From Kineosporia succinea (lineage in GTDB: Bacteria; Actinomycetota; Actinomycetes; Actinomycetales; Kineosporiaceae): a stretch of 64,000 bases of DNA. A program made the translations under genes and the position numbers. The stretch is from the NCBI RefSeq assembly GCF_030811555.1, contig NZ_JAUSQZ010000001.1, positions 6,941,241 to 7,005,240 on the forward strand, read 5' to 3'. The notes under the pieces are model-generated. The model was not told where the DNA came from. It searched no databases and saw only the letters and a list, made by a program, of their open reading frames with translations. This document shows, piece after piece, positions 49,482 to 57,641 of this stretch (position 1 is its first letter; every line of letters begins with the position of its first letter).

Positions 49482-50140
49482 GACGGACCGAACCGGTAGC
49501 CGGCCCCGGCCACGGTCTGGATGAGCTGCGGCTCACCCAGCCGCTTGCGCAACGTGGAGACGGTGACGCGCACGGCATTCGTGAACGGGTCGGCGTTCTC
49601 GTCCCAGGCCTGTTCCAGCAGGTCTTCCGCGCTGACCACGCCCCCGCCCGCGCCGATCAGCACGTGCAGCACCGAGAACTGCTTGCGGGTGAGCGCCACG
49701 TAGTGCCCGTCGCGGTAGACCTCGCGGCGGAACACGTCGAGCCGCACCCCGTCGCTCTCGATCACCGGCGGCCGGGCCTGCGCCGGACGCCGGCCCAGCG
49801 CCCGCAGCCGCATCACCAGCTCCCGCATGTCGAACGGCTTGGTCAGGTAGTCGTCGGCGCCCAGCCCGAACCCACTGGCCTTGTCGTCGAGCAGGTCGGC
49901 CGCCGTGAGCATGAGGATGCGCGGGCCGTCACCGGCCCCGGCCAGCCGCCGGGCCACCTCGTCACCGTGCACCACCGGCAGGTCACGGTCGAGCACCACC
50001 ACGTCGTAACGGTTCACGGCTGCCAGCTCCAGGGCCTGCGCCCCGTCGAGCGCCAGGTCCGCGGCGATCGCCTCCAGGCGCAGCCCGTCACGTACGGCCT
50101 CGGCCAGGTAGGGCTCGTCCTCGACGATCAGCACACGCAT
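49478..50140 (-). CDS. OmpR/PhoB-family response regulator
   Basis: 220 residues from ATG 50140. Receiver domain: MRVLIVEDEPYLAEAVRDG, phospho-acceptor Asp in VVVLDRDLPVVHG (near residue 51), MLTAADL, KPFDMREL with conserved Lys. C-terminal winged helix: REVYRDGHYVALTRKQFSVLHVL...ENADPFTNAVRVTVSTLRKRLGEP. First gene of the kinase operon; divergent from the carboxypeptidase across 86 bases. Confidence 0.94.
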   Translation of the reverse strand: MRVLIVEDEPYLAEAVRDGLRLEAIAADLALDGAQALELAAVNRYDVVVLDRDLPVVHGDEVARRLAGAGDGPRILMLTAADLLDDKASGFGLGADDYLTKPFDMRELVMRLRALGRRPAQARPPVIESDGVRLDVFRREVYRDGHYVALTRKQFSVLHVLIGAGGGVVSAEDLLEQAWDENADPFTNAVRVTVSTLRKRLGEPQLIQTVAGAGYRFGPS

Positions 50141-50226
50141 ACGGCCAGGCTAGCCGCCGGGGGTTTTCGCGGGCATAAACGAAACCGCAGACGCCCCCGC
50201 AACCTGCGCCCCGCTGTCCTGGAACC

Positions 50227-50823
50227 ATGACCGCGACCAGAACGCCTGCTTCACAACGATCCTGGCCCACCGCCCTGGTGACCCTCGCCCTCCTCGTGGC
50301 GGCCGCCTGCGTCGTCACCACGTTCGTCCTCAAGCCCACGTCGCCCGTGCGCTCACTGATCACGAAGGACGCGGCGGCCCGGGACATCGGGGCCGCCGAC
50401 GGTTACGTGGGAGCCGGGTCGGTGGACGTGCACGAGGACACCCCCGCGCTGACGCGCCTCGACCCCGACCTGCTCGCCGCGGTGCGCCGGGCCTCGGACG
50501 CGGCGGCCCGCGACGGCATCGACCTCCGCGTCACCAGCGGCTGGCGCAGCGAGCGCTACCAGCAGCACCTGCTCGACGAGGCGGTGGCGAAGTACGGCTC
50601 GTACGCCGAGGCCCGGCGATGGGTGGCCACCCCGCAGACGTCGCAGCACGTCACCGGCCAGGCCGTGGACATCGGGCCCACCGACGCAGCCGACTGGACC
50701 ACCCGGCACGGCGACGACTTCGGCCTGTGCCAGGTGTTCGCGAACGAGATGTGGCACTTCGAGCTGCTCACCCGGCCCGGCGGCGACTGCCCGCCGATGC
50801 GGGCGGACGGGTCCAGCGGCTGA
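50227..50823 (+). CDS. VanY-like D-Ala-D-Ala carboxypeptidase (M15), membrane-anchored
   Basis: 198 residues from ATG 50227. One N-terminal membrane anchor (ALVTLALLVAAACVVTTFVL); M15 zinc peptidase domain about 75-185: LRVTSGWRSERYQQHLLDEAV, TSQHVTGQAVDIGP (zinc His141 and Asp148) and EMWHFEL (Glu174, His177). VanY-type enzymes remove the terminal D-Ala of peptidoglycan precursors and contribute to glycopeptide resistance in some bacteria. Divergent two-component system suggests wall-stress control. No vanH/A/X present. Confidence 0.92.
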   Translation: MTATRTPASQRSWPTALVTLALLVAAACVVTTFVLKPTSPVRSLITKDAAARDIGAADGYVGAGSVDVHEDTPALTRLDPDLLAAVRRASDAAARDGIDLRVTSGWRSERYQQHLLDEAVAKYGSYAEARRWVATPQTSQHVTGQAVDIGPTDAADWTTRHGDDFGLCQVFANEMWHFELLTRPGGDCPPMRADGSSG

Positions 50824-50982
50824 GGGTCGAGCAGGGGGCGCGCAGCCGGCGGCTCGGTGCCACGGGCCGGGCGTTTCCGGCAGAAGTGGCGCCCGGTCTG
50901 TCGTTACGGGCCGGGACCGGGAAGGCGGCACCGGCGAGCCTGCGTCCGGTCGCGGTCGCGGGCCCTGGTCGTCGCGGGGTGA

Positions 50983-51321
50983 TTACCCGGGAGGGCTCTC
51001 GGGCTCGTGGGACTGCCCGAGTTCCCGGGCCGTTCGGGCTACTTCCTGCAGATAGCGGATGTGCCCGGCGAGCGCGTTACGGCCCGCCGGGCTCAGGCGC
51101 AGCCAGGTCCGGGGCCTCTTGCCCACGTACCCCTTGTGCACCTCGAGATATCCGGCCTTGCTCAGGTGTGACGCCTGCTTCGACAGTGCCGAGTCGCTGA
51201 GCCCGAGAGAGTCACGGACGTAGGAGAACTCGGCCCACCGGGTCGCGGCCAGCAACGAGACGATGCCGAAGCGGGTCGGGTCCATCAGTGCCGGGTCGAA
51301 CATCCCGGCGGTTTCAGCCAC
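50983..51321 (-). CDS. winged-helix regulator (MarR/ArsR-like), coupled to a membrane protein
   Basis: 112 residues from GTG 51321, overlapping the stop of the preceding membrane-protein gene by 8 bases. DPALMDPTRFGIVSLLAATRWAEFSYVRDSLGLSDSALSKQASHLSKAGYLEVHKGYVGKRPRTWLRLSPAGRNAL is the compact winged-helix fold of the PF13601-type regulators. The Arg/Lys-rich wing (VGKRPRTW) contacts DNA. It is co-translated with the membrane protein upstream, an arrangement seen where the regulator and its partner act together. An inverted repeat upstream of the operon is its likely site. Confidence 0.88.
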   Translation of the reverse strand: MAETAGMFDPALMDPTRFGIVSLLAATRWAEFSYVRDSLGLSDSALSKQASHLSKAGYLEVHKGYVGKRPRTWLRLSPAGRNALAGHIRYLQEVARTARELGQSHEPESPPG

Positions 51322-51799
51322 GGCTGACCCTACTGTAGAACAGGCGCTTGACCAGCGGCCAGGACGCGGCCAGCAGCACACCGGCTCCGGTCCAGGCCAT
51401 CGTGTGGTCGGCGCCCACCCCGGCCGAGTGCAGTGCGGTCTGCGCCATCAGGGCCACCACCATGACGGCCACCAGGAACAGGGCTCCCAGGAGCCGGGCG
51501 GGCGTCCAGCGCGGGCGCGCGTCGCTCCACGTGTTCGGCGCCATCCGCAGGCCCATCCGGGCCCCGAACCAGGGACTCTGGGCGAACACCGACAGGATGA
51601 GCGGTGCGATGAGCAGGAAGACGCCCCACCCGTTGCCGGGCCAGACGTCCTGCGTGACGCCGTACACGGCGAGCATCGCGCACTGCAGGAGCCACATCCA
51701 GCCCGGCAGCGGGGCGCCCGCCAGGTCACGCCGGCGGTTCTCGTTCTCCTGCAGCAGACGAGAGGCCTCTTCGGGGGTGGGCCGGTTGCTCGTGGTCAT
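51314..51799 (-). CDS. four-helix membrane protein upstream of winged-helix regulator
   Basis: 161 residues from ATG 51799 (GGAGGA upstream). A cytoplasmic N-terminus (MTTSNRPTPEEASRLLQENENRRRD) precedes four hydrophobic segments (WMWLLQCAMLAVYGVTQDVW, GVFLLIAPLILSVFAQ, LLGALFLVAVMVVALMAQTAL, MAWTGAGVLLAASWPL). No catalytic motif. In similar operons the membrane partner is of unknown function. First gene of the operon. Confidence 0.82.
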   Translation of the reverse strand: MTTSNRPTPEEASRLLQENENRRRDLAGAPLPGWMWLLQCAMLAVYGVTQDVWPGNGWGVFLLIAPLILSVFAQSPWFGARMGLRMAPNTWSDARPRWTPARLLGALFLVAVMVVALMAQTALHSAGVGADHTMAWTGAGVLLAASWPLVKRLFYSRVSRG

Positions 51800-51838
51800 G
51801 ATTCTCCTCCGTGACGGGCAGCGTTGCCCAGTGACCAA

Positions 51839-51861
51839 CTACTTTCCTGACAAGAAAGTAG
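51839..51861. promoter_or_regulatory. inverted-repeat operator upstream of membrane-protein/regulator operon
   Basis: CTACTTTC (51839-51846) and GAAAGTAG (51854-51861) are perfect inverted 8-mers around a 7-base spacer, 40 bases upstream of the first start, with a further half-site GTACTTTC (51865-51872). It stands out as AT-rich. Confidence 0.65.
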
Positions 51862-52069
51862 TAGGTACTTTCCACCCAGGCAAGTACAGGTGATCCTGGC
51901 GCCGGCGACGTCATGCGCGCGACGCCCGAGCGTGGCCGGTGGCTTCAGCGGCCCGGAGCGAGCTACCCGCGGGGCGACGACGACTGTTGACGCGAGCAGT
52001 GCGGCGAACGCCGTCACGGCGTTCGCCGGCGGTCAGAGACCGCCTGGCGGCGCGTGAGAAGCTCTGCGT

Positions 52070-52400
52070 ATGAACGTCTTCCGGTCCGAGGCCGTCGAAA
52101 GACTGGTCGCTCCGGACGGCAGCGTCGCGCCCATCGTTGGCCAGCCCCGGCAATGGCTGATCACCCCGATACGCGGGCAATGAGCTCGACCCGCCGACGC
52201 TGCTGGAGCTGGCCACCCGTGACGCCTTCGACGAGTACACGAGGCTCACCAGCGAGAGTCCACGATCTCCCGACCACGAGGGTGCCATCGCCGCTCTCCG
52301 GCAACACCTGGACGGGTTCCTGTCCGTCGAACCAGACCCGTGCGCCTGGTTCTCGACGGAGAGGGCCTGCATCCCCGGCCGTGCGAACCGGTGCGACTGA
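52070..52400 (+). pseudogene. frameshifted short gene, hypothetical protein
   Basis: ATG 52070 starts MNVFRSEAVERLVAPDGSVA and continues APIVGQPRQWLITP, then hits TGA at 52181. A one-base change near 52167-52176 moves the reading into a frame giving GNELDPPTLLELATRDAFDE and ending ACIPGRANRCD at TGA 52398-52400. Both halves have protein-like composition and strong G/C third positions. The intact product would be about 110 residues. Sequencing error or a real frameshift cannot be told apart. No family recognised. Confidence 0.55.
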
Positions 52401-52460
52401 CGGGTCCGGCGGCTGAGGGCGAGGGCGCAGTGACCGAGCCACCCAGGACCAGGATGCCGC

Positions 52461-52667
52461 TCAGGGTTCGGTGACGACATACCCGCCGTCAGGACCCAGT
52501 TCGGCCCAGCCCTGCTCGACCAGACATCGCAGCGCCTCCCGCACCGCCGGTCCCGAGTGCCCGGCCTGCTCCAGATCACCGGGCCCGGGCAGACGCTGCC
52601 CGGGCCGGTAACGGCCGGCCTGGATACGCGCGGCGATCTGATCGGCGAGACGCGAGATGTCGGACAC
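52461..52667 (-). CDS. small GntR-type winged-helix protein
   Basis: 68 residues from GTG 52667 (AAGGA nine bases upstream). SDISRLADQIAARIQAGRYRPGQRLPGPGDLEQAGHSGPAVREALRCLVEQGWAELGPDGGYVV covers just the GntR DNA-binding domain, with no effector domain. Such single-domain proteins are common in Streptomyces-like genomes. A longer reading upstream exists but lacks family features. Target unknown. Confidence 0.75.
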   Translation of the reverse strand: MSDISRLADQIAARIQAGRYRPGQRLPGPGDLEQAGHSGPAVREALRCLVEQGWAELGPDGGYVVTEP

Positions 52668-52755
52668 GCAGTGATCCTTGCCGCGTTCGTCCGGGTCAGG
52701 CACACCCCTGCGGGTGTGCTCCGACCGTGCCCACGCGTCGGGGACCAACGGGCAC

Positions 52756-53607
52756 CTACCGGCCGAGCAGCTCCTCGAGGACCGTCAGCATGCCCTGCTC
52801 GGCGTTGCTCGGGGCGATCGCGGCGGCCCGGGCCAGCACCTCCGGGTGGGCGTTGGCCATCGCGAACGACCAGGTGGCGGCGTCGAGCATCTCGAGGTCG
52901 TTGAGGTAGTCGCCGAACGCCACGGTCTGGTCGCGGGTGATGCCCAGGCTGTCCTGCAACTGCTCCACGGCGGCACCCTTGTTGGCGCGCGCGGCCATCA
53001 CGTCGACCCAGTGGTGGTTGGACACGACGACCTGCTCGCGCTCGCGGAACCGGTCGAGACGGGGGCCGGCACCGGTCTCGGCGTCGCCGAAGTCGAACAC
53101 GGCGATCTTGAGGATCTCGTCGTCAGGCGCCAGGAGGTCGTCGACGATCTCGAGCGCGGCGTAGTACTTGCGCACCTCGCCGACGAACGGCTCGTCGGTG
53201 CGCTCCACGTAGGCCGAGCGCTTGCCGCAGAGCACCACGCCGAGATCGAGCTCGGTGCGCGCCAGTTCGCGCAGGTGCTCGATCACCTCGACGACCGTCG
53301 CGCGGGTGAGCGTGGTGGAGCCGAGCTCGGCGCCCTCACGCACCAGGTACGTGCCGTTCTCGGCGACGTACGGGGTGTCGGCCGGGGCCTTCTCGAACAG
53401 CCGGGCGAGCGTGGCGTACTGCCGGCCGCTCGCGGGCACGAACACGATGCCGCGTTCGCGCATGCGCTCCAGCAGCGGCCAGAAGCCGGCCGGGACGTCA
53501 CCGTTCGCGTCGAGCAGGGTTCCGTCCATGTCCGCGACGACCAGCCTCAGGTCGAGGGCCCCGCCCGGGATCAGGACGGTCGGGGTGGACTCGGCGGTGC
53601 TCGACAC
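52756..53607 (-). CDS. HAD-superfamily (Cof/type IIB) phosphatase
   Basis: 283 residues from GTG 53607. Motif I VVADMDGTLLDANGDVP (nucleophile Asp), motif II VPASGRQY, cap domain in the middle, motif III Lys in ARANKGAAV and motif IV VAFGDYLNDLEML (acidic pair). ENGTYLV and MANAHPEV are typical of the YidA/Cof group, which dephosphorylate sugar phosphates or cofactors. Last gene on this strand before the GntR-like protein. Confidence 0.92.
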   Translation of the reverse strand: MSSTAESTPTVLIPGGALDLRLVVADMDGTLLDANGDVPAGFWPLLERMRERGIVFVPASGRQYATLARLFEKAPADTPYVAENGTYLVREGAELGSTTLTRATVVEVIEHLRELARTELDLGVVLCGKRSAYVERTDEPFVGEVRKYYAALEIVDDLLAPDDEILKIAVFDFGDAETGAGPRLDRFREREQVVVSNHHWVDVMAARANKGAAVEQLQDSLGITRDQTVAFGDYLNDLEMLDAATWSFAMANAHPEVLARAAAIAPSNAEQGMLTVLEELLGR

Positions 53608-53722
53608 TTCGCTCCTCGTGCAGGGGGACTCGCGGCACCGTCAATCTACGGGCGCGGTCGGGGTGCGGGCCGGACAGGTCGGGACAAAGCGGGGCGTGAA
53701 CCCCGTCACCCTCGGCCGACCC

Positions 53723-53756
53723 GGCCGACCCGGCCGCCCGATCCCCCGGGTCGGCC
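53723..53756 (-). terminator. hairpin downstream of prfC
   Basis: GGCCGACCCGG (53723-53733) and CCGGGTCGGCC (53746-53756) form an 11-bp stem with a 12-base loop, 43 bases beyond the prfC stop on the minus strand. A short CGGCCGACC repeat lies just before it. Confidence 0.55.
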
Positions 53757-53798
53757 CCGTCACCCCGGCCCGGCGCGTCCCCCGTCGCGGTCGAGGGC

Positions 53799-55421
53799 TC
53801 AGGCGCTGGTGGCCACCAGCGGCTGCAGCTTGATGCCCGGGTTGTCGCGCTCGATGCCCCGCACGCGCCACTCGTCGGTGAAGAGCGCGAACATCTGCCC
53901 GTCGGCGTTCTCGACCACCTCGACGTCGCGCTTGGTGCGCAGGATCGGCAGCACGTCCGGCTCGATCAGGCGCGCGGTGGTGAAGCCCAGTTCGGTGAAG
54001 CGCACCGGCGAACGGTATTCGTTGGTCATCCGGTACTGCACCACGTCGAACTGCAGGGCACCGACCGCGCTGAGGATCGGCTCGCCGAGACCGTGCGCGT
54101 CGTTGATGAGCACGCGCACCACGCCCTCGGCGTCGAGCTCGCGCAGGCCCTGCCGGAACGACTTGCCCGAGCCCAGATCCTTGGGGCGCACCGTGCGGAA
54201 GTGCTCGGGGGCGAACACCGGCAACGGCGGGTACTCGACCTTGCCCGCCTCGGAGATGGTGTCGCCCACGTTGATGTGGCGGGCGTTGACCAGGCCGATG
54301 ACGTCGCCCGGGTAGGCCACGTCGACGGTGGAACGGTCGGCGCCGAACACGGTCTGCACGTGCTTGAGCACCATCGGGCGGCCCGTGCGGTTGTCGCGGA
54401 CCGTCATGCCCCGGTGGAAGACGCCGGAGTGGATGCGGGCGAACGCGAGACGGTCGCGGTGGGCCGGGTTCATGCCGGTCTGGGTCTTGAAGATCTGGGC
54501 GCTGAAGCGGCCCGGCAGCGGCTGGGTGGCCCCGGCGACGTCGGGCTGGTCGCGCGGGGAGGGCGCGACGTCGACCAGTGAGTCGAGCACCTGGCCGACG
54601 CCGGTGTTCGCCACGGCGGCGGTGAAGTAGACGGGCGTGGTGCGGAAGGCGAGGAAGGCCTCTTCGTCGTGGTCGCCGTCGGAGATCGAGAGCAGGTCGC
54701 TCTCCTCGACCGCCTGCACCCAGGCGGAGCCCTCGACGGCCTCGGCCCGCACGGCGTCCATGCGCTCCTCGAGCGCCAGCGTGGCGCCACCGGGAGCCCG
54801 GGTGTACTTCACGTACTCACCGCTGCCGCGCTCGAGCAGGCCCCGGAAGTCGCCGGCGATGCCGACCGGCCAGGTCATCGGGGTGGGCTTGAGGCCGGTG
54901 ATGGACTCGATCTCGTCGAGCAGCTGCAGGGCCTCCTGGCCCGGCCGGTCCCACTTGTTGATCACGGTGATGACCGGCAGACCCCGGGTCTTGCAGACGC
55001 CGAACAGCTTGCGGGTCTGCACCTCCATGCCGCGCGCGGCGTCGACCAGCATGATCACCGCGTCGACGGCGGTGAGGGCGCGATAGGTGTCTTCGGAGAA
55101 GTCGGCGTGACCGGGGGTGTCGACCACGTTGATCACCTGGTCGCGGTGGTCGAGCTGCACCACGGCCGAGCTGATCGAGATACCGCGCTGCTTCTCCATG
55201 TCCTGCCAGTCGGTGACCACGCCCGCGCGCCCGCCGCGCCCGTGCACGGCCCCGGCCTCACGCAGCGCCTTGGCGTGCAGGGCCAGCGCCTCGGTCAGCG
55301 TGGACTTACCGGCGTCGGGGTGAGAGATGACGGCAATGGTGCGGCGCCGGCCCGCCTCGGCCAGGATCTTCGGGGCCGGGATGTCGCTGGTCTGGGCGGG
55401 GGTCTGGGTATCGGCGCTCAC
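53799..55421 (-). CDS. prfC: peptide chain release factor 3
   Basis: 540 residues from GTG 55421 (AGGAGAG upstream). Full translational GTPase: G1 AVISHPDAGKSTLTEAL, G2 region RGISISSAVVQ, G3 DTPGHADFSEDTYRAL, G4 NKWDRPGQEALQ, and the RF3-specific middle and end (TGMNPAHRDRLAFARIHSGVF, GLVNARHINVGDTISE, LGSGKSFRQGLRELDAEG, LSAVGALQFDVVQYRMTNEY). RF3 recycles class-1 release factors off the ribosome using GTP. Length agrees with the family (about 530). A four-copy repeat lies upstream. Confidence 0.96.
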   Translation of the reverse strand: MSADTQTPAQTSDIPAPKILAEAGRRRTIAVISHPDAGKSTLTEALALHAKALREAGAVHGRGGRAGVVTDWQDMEKQRGISISSAVVQLDHRDQVINVVDTPGHADFSEDTYRALTAVDAVIMLVDAARGMEVQTRKLFGVCKTRGLPVITVINKWDRPGQEALQLLDEIESITGLKPTPMTWPVGIAGDFRGLLERGSGEYVKYTRAPGGATLALEERMDAVRAEAVEGSAWVQAVEESDLLSISDGDHDEEAFLAFRTTPVYFTAAVANTGVGQVLDSLVDVAPSPRDQPDVAGATQPLPGRFSAQIFKTQTGMNPAHRDRLAFARIHSGVFHRGMTVRDNRTGRPMVLKHVQTVFGADRSTVDVAYPGDVIGLVNARHINVGDTISEAGKVEYPPLPVFAPEHFRTVRPKDLGSGKSFRQGLRELDAEGVVRVLINDAHGLGEPILSAVGALQFDVVQYRMTNEYRSPVRFTELGFTTARLIEPDVLPILRTKRDVEVVENADGQMFALFTDEWRVRGIERDNPGIKLQPLVATSA

Positions 55422-55537
55422 CGGCCCATTCTCTCCTGTGCGGAGGTGTGCTCGGGACACCCGCGGGCCTGCGGCCGACCGGGATGTTCCGGACGGCGAC
55501 CGGCGAGACTTCCTGGTCCCGTCCCCCGGATCACCAG

Positions 55538-55581
55538 GCAAGCCCCGTGCAAGCCCCGTGGAAGCCCCGTGCAAGCCCCGT
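55538..55581. repeat. 11-bp tandem repeat, four copies
   Basis: GCAAGCCCCGT at 55538-55548, 55549-55559, GGAAGCCCCGT at 55560-55570, and GCAAGCCCCGT at 55571-55581. It lies in the 169-base gap between prfC and the deacylase gene. Confidence 0.85.
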
Positions 55582-55590
55582 GCACCACGT

Positions 55591-57159
55591 TCACCGGTGG
55601 TGACGCAGCGCCCGTCCGGGCACCGCGCCGGTGCGCACGCCGTCGGCGATCACCGGCGTGCCGGCCACGAGCACGTGGGGGATGCCGACGGACGCGCGGC
55701 GCGGGTCGTCGAACGTGGCTGCGGCAGCCACCGTGGCCGGGTCGAACAGGACCAGGTCGGCGACCGCGCCCACGCGCAGCACGCCGCGGTCGGTCAGGCC
55801 CAGCCGCCGGGCGGGGCGGGAGGTCAGGTGGGCCACGCACTCCTCCAGGCCCAGCACCCCTTCCTCACGGACGTAGTGGCCGAGGTACCGGGGGAAGGTC
55901 CCCCAGGCCCGGGGGTGGGGTTTGGCTCCGGTGAGCAGGCCGTCGCTGCCACCGCAGTGACGGGGATGGGTCATGATCGCGCGCACGTTCTCCTCGTGGC
56001 CCACGTGCTGCAGAATCGTGGTGCCCAGGCGGTCGCGGCGCAGGATCTCGGTGAACACGTCGAACGGGGCCCGGCCGGCGGCGGCCGCGATCTGCGCGAT
56101 CGTGCGGCCCACCCAGGCGCCGAGCTCCTCGTGGCGCACGCCGGAGATCTCGAGCGAGTCCCAGTCGGCGGCCACACCGTGACAGCCGTCCGACCCGACG
56201 ACCTCCACGTCGTGCCGGATGCGCCCGAGCACCGCCGCGTCGTCGAGCCGGGCCAGCGTGGCCGCCGGGCCCCCGGCCGACGCCCAGCTGGGCAGCACGG
56301 CCGACAGCGTGGTCGAGCCCGGGAGGTAGGGGTACGTGTCCAGGGTGACGTCCACGCCCGAGGCGACCGCCGCGTCCACCATCGACAGCAACTGGGACGC
56401 CCGGCCCGCGTTGACCGCGAAATTCATGGTGGCGTGGGTGAGATGGAGCGCGGCGCCGGATCGCCGGGCCACCTCGACGACCTCGGCGTAGGCCTCGAGC
56501 GCGCCCCTGCCGTACGAGCGCTGGTGCGGTGCGTAGAAGCCCCCGTGGGCCGCGACCACCTCGCACAGCGCCACGAGTTCTTCGGTGTCGGCGTACATTC
56601 CGGGCACGTAGGTGAGACCGCTCGACAGGCCGAACGCACCGTCCCGCATGCCCTCGTCGACGAGTTGCCGCATGCGGACGAGCTCATCACCCGTGGCGGG
56701 GCGATCGTCGTTACCCATCGCCATCATTCGCACGGTGCCCTGCGGCACGAGGTAGGCGACGTTCACGGCGGCACCCCGGTCGACGCGGTCGAGGTACTCC
56801 CCCACCGTGCGCCACGACCAGTCGATGTCGGGGATGCCGTTCCAGCCGGCCAGCTGCTCGCGGAGCACGTCGAGCACCCTGTCGTCGGCCGGGGCGTAGC
56901 TCAGTCCGTCCTGCCCCAGGACCTCGGTGGTGACGCCCTGGGTGGTCTTGGCCAGGTGCTGCGGGTCGGTGAGCACGGCCAGGTCGGAGTGGGCGTGCAT
57001 GTCGATGAAGCCGGGGGCGAGGACGAGGCCGCCGGCATCGATATCGCTCGAGCCTGTTATCAGGCCGATCTCGGCGATGCGCCCCCTCTCGACGCGGACG
57101 TCGGCCCGGCGGGCGGGCGCTCCCGTGCCGTCCACGAGGGTGGCACCACGGATCAGCAC
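55591..57159 (-). CDS. N-acyl-D-amino-acid deacylase-like amidohydrolase
   Basis: 522 residues from GTG 57159. DAGGLVLAPGFIDMHAHSDLAVL carries the first metal-binding H-x-H (His55, His57); LTHATMNF, QGVTTEVLGQDG, GLSSGLTYVPGMYADTEELV and GSDGLLTGAKPHPRAWGTFPRYLG match D-aminoacylase/N-acyl-D-Glu deacylase enzymes, including the late Asp of the site. Removes acyl groups from N-acyl-D-amino acids in the cytoplasm. Lies 25 bases downstream of the RidA gene, a common neighbour of this enzyme. Whether D-amino acids, dipeptides or other amides are cut is not known. Confidence 0.92.
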   Translation of the reverse strand: MLIRGATLVDGTGAPARRADVRVERGRIAEIGLITGSSDIDAGGLVLAPGFIDMHAHSDLAVLTDPQHLAKTTQGVTTEVLGQDGLSYAPADDRVLDVLREQLAGWNGIPDIDWSWRTVGEYLDRVDRGAAVNVAYLVPQGTVRMMAMGNDDRPATGDELVRMRQLVDEGMRDGAFGLSSGLTYVPGMYADTEELVALCEVVAAHGGFYAPHQRSYGRGALEAYAEVVEVARRSGAALHLTHATMNFAVNAGRASQLLSMVDAAVASGVDVTLDTYPYLPGSTTLSAVLPSWASAGGPAATLARLDDAAVLGRIRHDVEVVGSDGCHGVAADWDSLEISGVRHEELGAWVGRTIAQIAAAAGRAPFDVFTEILRRDRLGTTILQHVGHEENVRAIMTHPRHCGGSDGLLTGAKPHPRAWGTFPRYLGHYVREEGVLGLEECVAHLTSRPARRLGLTDRGVLRVGAVADLVLFDPATVAAAATFDDPRRASVGIPHVLVAGTPVIADGVRTGAVPGRALRHHR

Positions 57160-57184
57160 GAGAGCACCTGCCCGGTCATGGGAT

Positions 57185-57592
57185 TCAGTCCAGCACGGCC
57201 AGGGCGTCGATCTCGACCAGCATCTCGGCGCGGGGCAGGCCGGTCATGACCGTGGTGCGGGACGGCAGGATGCCCGAGGCACTGTGCTGCGTCACGTACT
57301 CACCGTACGCCTCGTTCATCGCGGCGAAGTCGTCGCGGGTGGTCAGGTAGACGCGCAGCATGACCACGTCGTCGAAGGTCGCGCCGCCCGCGGTGAGGAT
57401 GGCGTGCACGTTGGCCAGGGTCTGCAGGGTCTGGGCCTTCACGTCGCCCGGGTGGAGGTATTCGTTGGTCACCGGGTCGACCGGGCCCTGGCCGGAGACC
57501 TGCAGGATCGGGCCCTTACGCACCCCCTGCGAGAACGTGTGCGCGGGGGCGGGGGCCTCGGGGGTGGAGACGGCGGTGCGGGGCGTGCTCAT
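57185..57592 (-). CDS. RidA (YjgF/YER057c/UK114)-family enamine/imine deaminase
   Basis: 135 residues from ATG 57592 (AAGGAG upstream). APAHTFSQGVRKGPILQVSGQGPVDPVTNEYLHPGDVKAQTLQTLANVHAIL and RVYLTTRDDFAAMNEAYGEYV...PSRTTVMTGLPRAEMLVEIDALAV are the YjgF fold; the Arg of the active site lies in SRTTV. RidA hydrolyses reactive 2-aminoacrylate and imines formed by PLP enzymes and oxidases. Between the GH5-like and deacylase genes on one strand, probably co-transcribed. Confidence 0.93.
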   Translation of the reverse strand: MSTPRTAVSTPEAPAPAHTFSQGVRKGPILQVSGQGPVDPVTNEYLHPGDVKAQTLQTLANVHAILTAGGATFDDVVMLRVYLTTRDDFAAMNEAYGEYVTQHSASGILPSRTTVMTGLPRAEMLVEIDALAVLD

Positions 57593-57641
57593 GAAAGCTC
57601 CTTCGGGCACAGGGCAGGACCAGGAATGATCTTGCCCGATC

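Noticed and set aside
51911-52705. 264-codon minus-strand ORF
   Set aside because: Antisense to the frameshifted gene and running through the GntR gene; no domain.
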